A DNA stretch of 64,000 nucleotides from Antedon mediterranea (GCF_964355755.1 NC_092670.1:7935201-7999200); one strand, 5' to 3'; shown: positions 53,501 through 62,321, counted from the first letter of the stretch. The notes: generated from the sequence alone by a model not told the origin. Program-made: numbers and translations.

Positions 53501-55325
53501 AATTTCCTAATTCAGGCTAGTGATTGTTTATTCAACAAAGTACACTAATTTATAATTACCTATGACATTTAATTTTGTAATCTTTTGGAAAGCAGGTGTG
53601 TTTTCAGTTACGAGACTCATTTAATATTTGCAGTATATTTTCACTTTCATTTCAAAAAGGCTTATTCAACTTTTTGTTTACAATTGACTTTTATTGAAAC
53701 ATTCCTTGAAAACACCTGCAAAATCTATGAATCTGTTTCTGCTGAAAATTTGCTTAAATGGGCTTTTAGGAAACCGGTTTTAGTTGTTTAATATAAAGAC
53801 CATGTTGCAGCTTATTTTTTACTCCAAATAAAACTATCAGATGTGGTGGGTTGTGTAATGACATCATTATTATCCATAGAGAGTCAAATGTTCGTGCCAG
53901 TCAATGACCTTATGAAATTCGGTCAAATTAAGACCACAATTGTTTTGCTGCTAAGCTAAAATTTGCTCCACAGAAACCGTTTTTTTATGATTAAGACCTC
54001 AATCAATTGTGTTTGTAAAACCTTTTTTTTCACTCCGAAAAGAAGTACTTTTTATCAGTAGGCACATTTCTAGTGCCAGAAATTTGTAAAAACCATTTAA
54101 AAAAAAATGTTTTTTCTTGCCAGCAGAAACAAGCCCTATAACATTGTATTTTTTATTCATTATTGTATTGCTGATATTTATATATTTATGTAATTTGATC
54201 CCAAATTTTGTTAAAGTTATGTTTTATATATTTAGACATTGAGGGTGCTGTGACTGTTATATTATACAATTGTCAACTTGCATGCCTGAGCATTCCAAAA
54301 ACATTATCATTTCTGTATTGTATTATAATTAAGGCATACTTGGCTCAAGAAACATTTAACATGACCAACAAAGGCCTATATAATGTGATTTACATTCCCC
54401 AGACATTGACTTGTTCCTGTGCCTACAATTCAAATGTTTGAGATTGGCTCATAAAATAATGTTTGCCCCTCATAAAAAAAATCATATATGTACATGGTAC
54501 AAACTACTTGATGTCCCTTCCAGGTGCCAATTTTATGACTTATCTTATTATGTCTTTTTTTTTAAAACTGACCAAATCGTATTCAAAGAACACCTCTATT
54601 AAGGAGACACTTTTCTGTGAAACAAATGTTTGTTTTAACACTATGCCCAACTTCTATTGAGGGAAAACCCCAAATTTCTTTGTCCCAAAAGTGGCCCTTA
54701 ATAGAAGTTCTGCTATTTTTTTTAAAGTTATTGTAACAAGGTGCTAAGTATTTCTTATTTTATTATTGTCTTTGTTTATAAATCATCTAAATCAAAATGT
54801 TTGCCATGTTTGGATCTTTGACAAGCTCAAACTTTTATCATGTTCATCCTTCTTTAGTTATTATCAATTATCAATAAATATGAACTTGTATTTTATGTTA
54901 TTATCATTGATTAATTGAAACCATTTTTTCTCTCTCATTTAGTAAGCTTTACGTTTTTGCCTGGCAAGAATTCGTCTCAACCCTGGAATGTGTTTTTGTG
55001 GGTATCTCTGTTTATAGGCAGTGGTGTAATAATGTGTTTGTACAGTCAGGAGTGGTTTGCCAGGATAAATTGTCCTCGACAAATCGTAAGTGACTTGTTT
55101 TTTTTGTTTATCATATTAATTATTTATTTAAATTTAAGAAAATTGCATATTTAAGTTGTTTTTTTACTGCATGTGTATTTTTGTTAACTTAAGATGATTT
55201 GTTTAATTTTGGAAGACATTGACACACCATTGTAAATTTCATTATCTTGTTTTCTTTTTAAGGAATCACAATGGGACTTTGTTATTCCAAGGAGCTGGAC
55301 CTGCAAATTTATAAATGACCTTTGA
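35486..55325 (+). CDS. SOAT1: sterol O-acyltransferase (ACAT/SOAT), 12 exons, 563 aa
   Basis: Catalyses transfer of a fatty acyl group from acyl-CoA to the 3-hydroxyl of cholesterol in the endoplasmic reticulum, making cholesteryl esters for storage. Seen: coding exons 35486-35543, 38540-38646, 40343-40482, 41724-41771, 43712-43819, 45484-45833, 46449-46666, 50831-51058, 51909-52004, 52685-52817, 54943-55085 and 55263-55325. All are GT-AG, in phase, and total 1692 nt. Motifs: HIQTIYNIF before the first membrane helix, [11 protein letters not shown] near residue 325, FYKDWWN at 417-423, YYRTWN at 430-435, HDWL at 439-442, the catalytic His of MHEY at residue 472, and the YSQEW and PRSWTC ends. 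The cytosolic N-terminus of about 115 residues carries a helical, Glu-rich segment where SOAT tetramerises. Length is close to vertebrate SOAT1 (550). Nothing is missing from the catalytic core, so it should be active. Confidence 0.97.
37440..38175. repeat. VNTR in SOAT intron 1 (104-bp units and smaller ATTACTGTAT units)
   Basis: The left part repeats ATTACTGTATATTGTACTGT and TTTCATAGGGACA with a spacing of roughly 45 bases. The right part has four copies of a 104-bp higher-order unit; the phrase CATTTCATAATGG recurs at about 37763, 37867, 37971 and 38075. The 130-codon frame at 37933-38325 simply reads through this repeat. Confidence 0.92.
38540..38646 (+). CDS. SOAT1: SOAT exon 2
   Basis: Acceptor TTTTAG, donor GTACAG. 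Codes residues 20-55, ending R-L-K-L-Q-T-L-I-Q. Variable cytosolic N-terminal region, in phase on both sides. Confidence 0.85.
40085..40160 (+). mobile_element. tRNA-like retroposon fragment in SOAT intron 2
   Basis: A-box-like TTGGTGGTTAACATG and B-box-like AGAGTTCAATCC are spaced as in a tRNA. The bases just before it (TTAATAGGGGTTCTATTGTA) are an end of the C-family repeat. No poly(A) tail is evident. Confidence 0.5.
40343..40482 (+). CDS. SOAT1: SOAT exon 3
   Basis: Acceptor TTTTAG, donor GTAAAT. Codes residues 56-102, an acidic helical stretch ([17 protein letters not shown]) matching the tetramerising N-terminal helix of vertebrate SOAT. Confidence 0.88.
40856..40925 (+). mobile_element. 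tRNA-like fragment in SOAT intron 3
   Basis: A-box-like TACCTGGCAGTGCACC and B-box-like GATAGTTCGAATCCTGC. The intervening part cannot form a proper anticodon arm, so it is a SINE head or tRNA pseudogene. Confidence 0.45.
41724..41771 (+). CDS. SOAT1: SOAT exon 4 (48 nt)
   Basis: Acceptor TTTTTTTCAG, donor GTAAGT. A micro-exon of 16 codons ([13 protein letters not shown]) leading into the first membrane segment. Too short to appear as an open frame on its own. Confidence 0.88.
43712..43819 (+). CDS. SOAT1: SOAT exon 5 (first membrane helix)
   Basis: Acceptor TTTTGTCTAG, donor GTGAGG. Codes [15 protein letters not shown] and a hydrophobic helix to V-H-G-R. This aligns with the conserved HIRTIYHMF region of vertebrate SOAT1. 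Confidence 0.93.
45021..45143. mobile_element. MITE family A, copy 4 (SOAT intron 5)
   Basis: Starts TAAAGCTTGGTTCCCACGCA and ends GTGGGAACAAAACTTTA, forming inverted ends. Internal GACTGATCAAATTACACGC takes the place of the CCAATCAC arm. Confidence 0.7.
45484..45833 (+). CDS. SOAT1: SOAT exon 6
   Basis: Acceptor TTTTCAG, donor GTACCC. Codes residues 154-271 with several membrane helices and the conserved [13 protein letters not shown] and [10 protein letters not shown] stretches. It is the longest exon of the gene. Confidence 0.95.
46449..46666 (+). CDS. SOAT1: SOAT exon 7
   Basis: Acceptor CATACAG, donor GTACGG. Codes residues 271-343: a hydrophilic linker, then [18 protein letters not shown], a hallmark of SOAT/DGAT1 MBOAT enzymes. 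Confidence 0.95.
46770..47359. mobile_element. MITE family A, copy 5, split by a SINE
   Basis: The left part (46770-46876) holds GTTGACCAATCACAAGCGAT and the inverted GCAATTGGTCAAATTGCTTG. The right end, TTGCGTCCAATTGTGGACCA plus AGCTTTT, resumes at about 47334, after a 5S/tRNA-like SINE. TTGCGT at both borders may be the SINE's target duplication. Confidence 0.7.
46877..47333 (+). mobile_element. SINE with 5S rRNA-like head and tRNA-like B box
   Basis: Bases 46880-46993 match the order of a eukaryotic 5S rRNA: TACGGCCATAC, ACCGGTTCTCGTC, the internal control region AAGTTAAGCAACG and TGGATGGGAGACCG, then GGGTGCTGTA. It is followed at 47005-47070 by a tRNA-like segment with GGCATGGGTTCGAGGTT. 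A central domain (GGATGGGATGTAAAGCCG, GTGCACGTTAAAGAACTTGG, GAGTAGGGGATCG) comes next, and a short (TTTACC) tail. Such 5S-derived heads define SINE3-type elements. The central domain resembles those shared among metazoan SINE superfamilies. Transcription would be by RNA polymerase III, and mobilisation depends on a LINE partner. Confidence 0.8.
50600..50804. repeat. 205-bp segment duplicated at 60454-60651
   Basis: From ATAAATTTTGATGTGAACAA to AAACCTCATTAA this part of SOAT intron 7 is identical to 60454-60651 by eye, except for seven extra bases (TTCTCTA) near its left end. No terminal repeats or tail are evident. Confidence 0.9.
50831..51058 (+). CDS. SOAT1: SOAT exon 8
   Basis: Acceptor ATTTCATAG, donor GTACAC. 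Codes residues 344-419, two membrane helices then [17 protein letters not shown], the start of the FYxDWWN motif, which is split across the intron. A 205-bp sequence duplicated at 60454 ends 26 bases upstream of this exon. Confidence 0.95.
51107..51260. mobile_element. MITE family A, copy 6, most complete (SOAT intron 8)
   Basis: Starts TAAAGCTTGG and ends GGGAACAAAGCTTA. Inner arms CACTTGGACGTAATGCAAGT and its near complement make it almost wholly palindromic over about 154 bp. It begins 48 bases after the SOAT exon 8 donor. Confidence 0.8.
51909..52004 (+). CDS. SOAT1: SOAT exon 9 (DWWN motif)
   Basis: Acceptor TACTTTAG, donor GTGAAC. Codes [16 protein letters not shown], then HDWL. The W-N pair of YYRTWN corresponds to active-site residues of SOAT1. 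Confidence 0.95.
52310..52536. mobile_element. family C dispersed repeat, fullest copy (SOAT intron 9)
   Basis: Runs from TTGTACCATATTCAGGGGAA to CCTAATAGATATTCTACTGT. Many internal GGGGACACTT and CCCCTA/TTAAGGGGA blocks occur in both orientations. Related blocks are at 15637, 40051, 50490, 52857 and 54586. Ends of the type CCTATTAAGGGAC plus TACTGTA suggest a non-autonomous DNA element. Confidence 0.6.
52685..52817 (+). CDS. SOAT1: SOAT exon 10 (catalytic His)
   Basis: Acceptor CGTTTTAG, donor GTATGT. Codes residues 452-495, including S-A-T-M-H-E-Y, whose His (residue 472) is the invariant MBOAT catalytic residue, followed by a membrane helix. Confidence 0.95.
52857..53215 (+). mobile_element. 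family C block followed by a tRNA-headed SINE (SOAT intron 10)
   Basis: Bases 52857-52980 carry the family C phrases (AGAGGACACATCTATAAAGG, CTATTAAGGGAGCACC). From about 52986 a tRNA-like head follows: A box TGGCCAAGCGATTAAGGC and B box TGGGTTCGAGGCC. A central domain then shares GGTCCAATCTACACAG, CTGTGGGCAATTTAAGAACC and CGAGACGAGTAGGGGCTACC with the elements at 46877 and 57899. Confidence 0.7.
54586..54717. mobile_element. family C dispersed repeat, copy in SOAT intron 10
   Basis: Contains ACACCTCTATTAAGGAGACA, CCCAACTTCTATTGAGGG and CCCTTAATAGAAGTTCTGCT. The inverted order of the outer blocks suggests a short element with inverted ends. Confidence 0.55.
54943..55085 (+). CDS. SOAT1: SOAT exon 11
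   Basis: Acceptor CTCTCATTTAG, donor GTAAGT. Codes residues 496-543 with [14 protein letters not shown] and LYSQEWFAR, conserved near the SOAT C-terminus. Confidence 0.94.
55263..55325 (+). CDS. SOAT1: SOAT exon 12 (C-terminus)
   Basis: The acceptor ends TTTTTAAG. Codes 20 residues ending [11 protein letters not shown] and a TGA stop. PRSWTC is conserved in vertebrate SOAT. Confidence 0.92.
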   Translation, partial: ESQWDFVIPRSWTCKFINDL

Positions 55326-57450
55326 ACCTAAATATTCCATCATGGCGAAGAATGTCTTCCAAGACAAAAATAAACGAGTAGTTTCTAGAATTAAGTAAAC
55401 CAAAAAAAAAAAGAAAGGCAGAGTTTAAAAACACCAGCTACATACAAGTGCATTGTTGTTGATTGTTGACACTGTCTAAAGCATTCAAGCTGTCATTACG
55501 TACTCAATAGGGAGCTTTCGATGGCTGACGACCTATGACCTATGCATTGATGTGTCGTTGGTCATCGTCAGGACCTAGAAACCACCAAAACTTTGTGGTA
55601 GGAATAGAGTGATAAAGCGCACCCCGAATCCCCAGCATGCGCATAATTAATGAAATATGTCAGAGGTCGTCACAAATCAAAATATACCATATACCAAATA
55701 TGTATCATAAGATATTCCATGGTTGATGTGACAGTCTACTGAGCATTTATTTTTTAAATAGTTGATTCAATCGGACAACAGGATGCTGTGCTTCGGAGAT
55801 CAAAGGGTTTATTTGTGGCTGCGACACGATCAGTTCCATGAGTGCCATATTAGACCTAGTATAGACATAGTACAGTACTGTTGGTATTTGTGGTAGCCAG
55901 ACATTAGATCAAATGACTGTTTCAAGTTCCTATCTTGACAAGGCGAGCTCAGTGTCCTGTTGTTAGATTGCCTTGGTTGGTTGATTCTTTCTTTCTGGTT
56001 TTCTATAGATTAAACTCATTTGTAGGTAACTCTTTACATCGGTCAAAGCTGTAATTCTAAAGTTTGTGTCAGTCACCATTTTCAGCTTTGTCATTGTTGA
56101 CTGTACCTCTATTTTAGCTGTGTCATTCTAACATAAGTGATACATTTATGTGAATGTCAGAAACAGAGACAATGGATATTTCTTCTTTTAAGTTTGAGGT
56201 TTTTACTAGCAAACGCGGAGTTTATCACACATGATATTGTCAACACCTGCATTTGTATGGTGTTTGTCCCATGTGTGTAAATGCACAGTTTACTCTTTTA
56301 CTTTTATTGAATAATGGTGCACAGATTATGAAATTATGGACACATATTTATTATGTTATTTGATAGATTAATTAATCGATAGTTATTAATATAAGTACTA
56401 TAATCAAGTAATTAAAGCATTTTTAAATGGTGCTTTTTCATATAGATTTTGATACAATTAGTTAAATACACAATAAATAATATATTTATAATTAGTAATT
56501 TCTATAGATTAATTGTTTTATATATACCGTAATCATATAAACAGTAGGATTGTGTACTTCAACAAACTAGATTTATTTGAGATCATGAAAATGAACATTC
56601 CATCAATCTGCTTTAGGAAATATTTGTGCAGTGAGTAATTTATCAATCTTTAATATCCAAATGCAATATTTGTTACGCTTTTTTAATACACAATGCAAAT
56701 TAATTATACACTTTATTTTATGTTATGAAAACAGTAATATAATATACAGTACTGTAATCTTATTTTTTAAAAACCTCAATTTTACTGGATTTAAAAAGGG
56801 GAGATTTGTGTAATTTTTCTCGGATATATGTATTTTATATGTAAAAATAATAGTAATAATACTGTACAATACTACACTGATTTGTCTTAAATCGCAAGCT
56901 GAAGCTTCAATGCATCTAATAAAGCCCTGTCTACACTATCAAACTTTGTGTGACAAAAAAATGTGATGTACCCATATATGGACATGATGATGTCATATCA
57001 CTACCATATTTGAGCATATCACTACCATATTTGGGCACATCACACTTAGTTTGAGCGTTAACAATCGCCATATTGTTGACGGATGGATATATATATTATT
57101 TTGTGTCATTTTAGTAATTATTGAGAGTATTTTAATAATCAAATATTGATTATTATTAATTGATATTTTTGTAAAGAGTAGAGAAAGAATAAATATGCTC
57201 ATTAATATTTTACTGTTTTTTTAGAATCTAAAGAAAAGCAAATTTTATATTAATATTGATCAAATAATTCCTTTTAAATTTCAAGCATTGTAAAAATAAT
57301 ATCCGAATTAATAATTGTAATTTTATCAATTTTAATAAGGTAATATGTGTTTATTTCATTGATTTTTATTTGTATTAAAAAAATAATAATATTTGTGTAT
57401 GATTTAATAAAACAATTTGTATATCATGTAAGTGAACTTTTTTCTTATTA
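55326..57450 (+). other. SOAT 3' UTR and downstream region
   Basis: Possible poly(A) signals are AATAAA near 55366 and several later ones (near 56471, 57189 and 57407), so the end of the transcript is not fixed. A patch at 55500-55640 is less AT-rich. A B-family MITE lies at 56920-57060. No other gene is seen. Confidence 0.5.
56920..57060. mobile_element. MITE family B, copy 3
   Basis: Starts TAAAGCCCTGTCTACACTAT, has AATGTGATGTACCCATATATGG and the mirrored ATATTTGGGCACATCACACT. The right terminal repeat is degenerate (AGTTTGAGCGTTA). A short internal duplication of ATCACTACCATATTTG is visible. Confidence 0.65.
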
Positions 57451-57898
57451 TTCAATTTTTATTGTGTTTTCTCTGGTTTTGTTTTCTGTTATCTGAAGCA
57501 TTGTTATTAAGCAAAGCGCGTACTGTGTGCTTATCTCTCTAATGGTAGAGAAAAAAACTTTTGTCCAATCAAAAACGTTTCATCTGTGACGTTTATTCGA
57601 AATGCCTGTCTATAGGTGGCGCTAAACTGTTTTTTTAAGCAACAGAGAGAATTAATTGTGATAACAATACTTGAGCTCAGCTCCAACCGACCGACACTTC
57701 TCTGTTTGTGTCGGTAATACCTTTAAAATCGTAATACTGTACTTCTCATGCATAAGATAAGAATTATTTAAGATACGAATGTAGAAACACTTTTACATTT
57801 GCCTTCGGCTATTTAGAAAAACCTTTTGATGAGAAATGTATTTTTTTTTGTAGTTATATTTACTATTGATGCTACCTAGGCCTTTGAATGAACCATCA

Positions 57899-58200
57899 TA
57901 GTGAGTGAGTGGCCGAGCGGTTAAGACAGTGGAACCGTAATCACGTAGCCATAACATCGGCAGGGGTTCGAGGCTCACTCGAAGAACGAGTCTTCTCGGA
58001 TATGGACTATAAACCGTAGGTCCAGTGTACACAACTTGCCCGTGTGCACTTTAAAGAACCTAGTACATCTTTCGAGACGAGTAGGGGGTTACCCCGGTGT
58101 ATTAGTACATCACAGCCACTGATCACCAACTGGGCCCTCTGGGAGATCAGTCTTTGACTGAAGAGGTCACCCAGTATAAAGATAAAACAAACAAACAAAC
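57899..58200 (+). mobile_element. tRNA-headed SINE with AAAC tail
   Basis: A box GTGGCCGAGCGGTTAAGACA and B box CAGGGGTTCGAGGCTC resemble a leucine/serine-type tRNA head. The central domain has TAGGTCCAGTGTACACAACT, CACTTTAAAGAACC and CGAGACGAGTAGGGGGTTAC. The tail is (AAAC)n at 58184-58201. It sits about 230 bases upstream of the cyclin gene's TATA box. Confidence 0.8.
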
Positions 58201-58430
58201 ATCACGTATATAAATGATTCAATGTGGAGGAAAATTAAATAACTTCAGAATCCGGTACATATTTTATAAAAAATCAAATACTTTATCAAATGCGCACCCC
58301 ATGTGTACCAACGATAAGACGGCGCTATAATTTGGTTGGTACTTAGTTGCGTACTTACGTCATGATAGAACGCGCCACGTTCTTTTCGAACGAATCGCGC
58401 AAACAACGGTTACGCGCTGTTTAAAAATTG

Positions 58431-58438
58431 TATATAAG
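58431..58438 (+). promoter_or_regulatory. TATA box of the cyclin-box gene
   Basis: TATATAAG lies 138 bases before the start codon and predicts initiation near 58460. The 60 bases upstream are rich in CpG (GAACGCGCCACG, ACGAATCGCGC, TTACGCGC), unlike the surrounding DNA. Confidence 0.6.
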
Positions 58439-58575
58439 GCTGCGGTATCGGAGAAAAAGTTGATACTCTGATATCAAACTGCTTTCTCATAAAGCTTTTA
58501 CTCAGCAAACATTTTACTCACGCATCGAGTTTTATTTTCTTCGATCATCAATTTTGTAATTATTTTTTACAAAGA

Positions 58576-58751
58576 ATGTCTCCTACCAGACCAAACAAGC
58601 AGGCTAAGGATACTTTGAGTGTTTTAGCTAAGCTTGAAAGGCGAATGTTTGGACTTAAGAAGAGTCCTTCTACTGACATTTGCCGAAGACCAAAGCCCAA
58701 CTACACACGAGTAGTACCCGGGAGTACAATGAATCGACAGCCTCTTAATAG
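58576..58751 (+). CDS. cyclin-box gene exon 1
   Basis: Starts M-S-P-T-R-P-N-K-Q-A, codes 58 residues rich in Lys/Arg (AKLERRMFGLKKSP), and ends with two bases of an Arg codon. The intron begins GTAGGCCTAG, so the TAGGCCTA octamer forms part of the donor. Confidence 0.75.
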
Positions 58752-60161
58752 GTAGGCCTAGGGGCCATTAAACATTTAGTTTTAAAAAAAATCATCAATA
58801 ACAATAATTTAGGCTAGGTTTAGGGTGATATAGATAGGCCTAGGCCTAGCCCCAACATAAATAAATGAAAGCTAATAGCCTAGCTTACCGATTGTACTGT
58901 ATGGCTGAGCTAATAAGAATGATAATGAATTAGATAAATGAAAGATGTTTTTCGTCTTGTTTACAGAGCTAAATTGATTCTTGACGCTGCATTTAAAAAC
59001 CCCGCCAAGTACAGCTTGGATTGTGGCCGCATTCCAGGTAGGAAAGATCCTCTTTTAATTGTTGATAGTAAACCTGACGATACCTCACCATCAACATCAA
59101 CGTCAGTTAAGTTGGCGACTGACACTCAGCCTCCTAGTGGCGGCAGAGAGGAATATCTACGCCGGAAAAAAGTTTGTCTTGAAAGGGGTAATAAGTTACA
59201 TGATCACTTTTGGAATCGTGGCTTCAAAGTGAAGTCATATTATTGGGAGGATATTGCATTTAGTAGTGCAGAATTTGAACCTCCTAAGAAACAACTGTAC
59301 GAGGATTACCCTCCACTTCTGGCTAAAGATCCGTACAACATGACGTCAGCAGGTAAGTCCACGGGTAAGTCAGTTCCATTATCGATATTCCGTGACGGAA
59401 GTTTAGTTCGCATTGAACGGCTTAAGAAGGAGCAATTTTCTCCACATGATTGGTTGAAAAAACATCCATTAATTTCTAAAAATATCAGAAAACACCAAGT
59501 AGATTTATTAATGACCATGTCTCGTCAGTTTAACTATGGTCATGGATTCGGATTCAATGCTGTATGCCTCTTAGGTAATTTCATGTCAAAGACGACACAT
59601 GCTATGACGTCTGAAAGTATCCGGTTCGTGACAATCGGTGCTTTTGTCTTGACCGCTGTTTCCCGACTTGGAAGAGAAATAAATGTATTATACAGAACTT
59701 TACTAGGCTTAGGATACACACAAATACCAGAAATTAAGAGATTTACTAATTTGATTGATTCCACTCTAGGCATCAACGGTCTTGAAGAACCGACTGCTTT
59801 AGATTTTCTTAACGCTCATTGTAAGAAGTGGGTTGTACTTCGACCACATCATCATACAGATGTTTTATTTTCTATGGATCAGGTAGGGATCCAAGCTCAA
59901 AGGTTAATCGTACAAGCTGCTAACAGCTATACTGTAATGATCCAGACTTATGCATCAAGATTGGCCACTGCAGCCATTCTGGTTGCTTGTGACCTCATGA
60001 AAGAGAACGTTGGTAAACTCTTTCCAGAACTTCAAATATCTTGTTCTGTTGACGAAGTACGCGAGATTAACGTTTCAATGAACTGGTTCCGAAGTGTTCA
60101 TCATGATAACATGATTCGTAACAAAGCTAAGCCAGTGCTGCACAGTTCTCATTGTAATTAA
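58576..60161 (+). CDS. divergent cyclin-box protein, two exons (456 aa)
   Basis: Seen: exon 1 58576-58751 (donor GTAGGC) and exon 2 58967-60161 (acceptor TTGTTTACAG). Together they form 457 codons with stop, joining N-R-A-K. Residues 1-230 are basic or Ser/Thr-rich and unlike known domains. Residues about 233-332 fit a cyclin N-terminal box (VDLLMTMSRQF, AVCLLGNFMSK, a GAFVLTAVSRL helix, then EIKRF). P-T-A-L-D-F-L at 334-340 matches the inter-box signature. Residues about 350-435 fit a C-terminal box (YASRLATAAILVACDLM). Family knowledge: cyclins bind and activate CDKs. By eye the first box is nearest to cyclin G/I. The canonical Lys-Glu pair that contacts CDK is not obvious, so CDK binding is uncertain. 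Subfamily is not assigned. The ATG at 58938 is intronic and is not the start. Confidence 0.75.
58967..60161 (+). CDS. cyclin-box gene exon 2
   Basis: The exon carries both cyclin boxes and ends S-S-H-C-N then TAA. Codon use is markedly more balanced in GC than the flanks, which supports real coding. Candidate poly(A) signals AATAAAA follow at about 60245 and 60284. Confidence 0.82.
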
Positions 60162-61600
60162 ATTACTTGTTTACTAACACAACTTTCAGTCTTTTCTTTC
60201 AGATTGTTTTAGAGATAGTACAGTATTTTAATAGTACAATAATGTAATAAAATTAATAGTGTAATACTAATAGTAATATGATAATAAAAAATGATAATAA
60301 TAGTGGAATCATGTTTTTTAAATAGTTAGAAATATTAGAATATTTTAATCGAGTGTAAACAGAGTGTTATAAAAATACAGTAGTTTAATAGTAGTTTAAT
60401 AAATAATAACAGACCTAGTATAATATTAATAATATATAATCGTGTAATGGTTAATAAATTTTGATGTGAACAATCCTACCACTGAACCCATTTTCCACAA
60501 TATTTTTCTTGGGGTGCCAGACCGAATCTGTTAGCAATGTGAAAGTAGCCTTAATATGGAGTAAGTTCTGGAATATACCCGTGGCATACTCAATAGGTGC
60601 CATAATATGCAACAATATCCAAAATAGTAGGACTACATTAAACCTCATTAACAGGCCTAGTATAATATTAATAATATATAATCGTGTAATGGTTAATAAT
60701 GTAATAAAACATGCTGATGATACACATGATATTATCAATAATAATAATATAAGACCTAGTTTAATAAAGTATTTGGATGCAGCTATTGTTTTTAACAACA
60801 TGACTATGTGGCGTAGGTTTTATTTTTATATATTTATATTTATATAAACAAATCAGGCAAAGAACATTAATTCTAAACCGCTCGGTGAAATACTGAAATT
60901 AATTAATTCATACTAATAATTAATTTGAAACGATAAAGATGAGGATATAAGGAATTGAATTAAATAACTGACAAATAGCAGTAACAATAGTAAATAACTT
61001 AATAAATTAAAAAATAATAATTAGTGATTTTAAATTAATTGAAAAAGATAATCTAATTAATTTATTTTTATTATTTAAACTAAAATAAAGGGTATAATAA
61101 ATGATGAGAATAATATAGTATATAATAATAATTATTATTATTAATATATAATTTTGATATTAATACATTAAGTATATAAATCAACCTATTCTAAAATGAT
61201 AAGCTCTGTTTAGTTTAGTACTTTAAACAATTAAAAAACTGTAAGTATTAAAAATATAACTTATCAACTTAAAATATAAAAAAATTATGATATAATAATA
61301 CTATCTAATAAATAAAATAATATTTAAAATAATATTAATTTGTGAAATTAAACATATAACTTAATTCTCATCCATACCTTTAATAAAAATATAACCTCAA
61401 TATTAAAATATCAACAAAGTTAAAACAACTTAATCTAGTTTAATTTTAAATATATAATACAAATAATAATGATATTTAAAATAAATATTAAATCATGAAA
61501 GCAAAAATAAAACTTACAATATATACAAATACAATAATATACAAAATACAATTAGAAAAAAAAGCAATGTAATTTAATAAAAAATTAATAAAAAAAAAAA
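60162..61600. other. extremely AT-rich tract
   Basis: About 1.4 kb built largely of TAATA/ATTAA words without exons. It contains the copied SOAT intron segment with its flanking direct repeats (60408-60699). The open frames at 60451-60847 only reflect the copied sequence. Confidence 0.7.
60408..60699. repeat. copied SOAT intron segment between 50-bp direct repeats
   Basis: 60454-60651 is a near-identical copy of 50600-50804. It lies between direct repeats 60408-60457 and 60650-60699 (about 50 bases, one mismatch), which begin AACAGACCTAGTATAATATT. The layout resembles an insertion with a long target duplication, or a tandem duplication that captured distant DNA. Confidence 0.85.
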
Positions 61601-62250
61601 ATTGGGGTGTAAAAAGTCATCTTTGACTTGCCAACCTCACTTCCTCGCAGTGCACCCTGGGAAACTTTATCTAAAGTGATAAAGGCAAACGAGGCTCTGG
61701 CTTTCAATTAATAAAAATGTAAATGCATGTAATTGTTATGATTTTCAACACTTTGTTGTAGAAGGATTTAAAAAAATGATGTAGACATCAGAAGAAGAAG
61801 TGAAATAAACAATCAAAAAATAAAGATTTATAATATAGTTCAGATAAGTTATGTTATGTGTCTTGTTTTATAATTATAACATGAATAAAAGGTTTTTTGT
61901 TGATAGCTTTAGTTTCTAAGTGTATTATTTTAATTATTTTTATATCTTGTACCACACCATGGCATGCATTATTTTCTCCTATTTTAATGATTGAAGATTA
62001 AAAGTACTATTACATACTCTGCTTTTTGTCGGTAAATATTTTGAGCATTTTGTTTACGATACACTGATTAATGTTCAATTCAAGATGTAAGTAGCAGATA
62101 AAATAATTGAATAAAGTGTTTAACTCATGAAAATATATTTTTATTCATAAACATTCATTACTTACTAAATAATTACTCTCATTTTTATCATCCTTACCAT
62201 CATCAACATAAACAATTTTTTAGAATTGAAATTATTATCATGACAGCAAT

Positions 62251-62321
62251 GTGAATACTACCGTATGTGGGCATATCACACTTATGGCCAAACCAAGTTT
62301 GATAGTGTAGAGAGAGCTTTA
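62251..62321. mobile_element. MITE family B, right half only
   Basis: Reads CTACCGTATGTGGGCATATC, then AGTTTGATAGTGTAGAGAGA and GCTTTA. This matches the right end of copy 1, and the left half is missing. Confidence 0.6.

Noticed and set aside
58938-58966. ATG at 58938 as start of the cyclin-box protein
   Set aside because: The bases 58952-58966 form a strong acceptor (CGTCTTGTTTACAG), and exon 1 at 58576 joins exactly in phase. The first nine codons are therefore intron.
60509-60847. 112-codon frame sharing 49 residues with 50662-50892
   Set aside because: The shared part is the duplicated SOAT intron segment. Neither frame starts with ATG or has domain features, so they reflect copied DNA, not a gene family.
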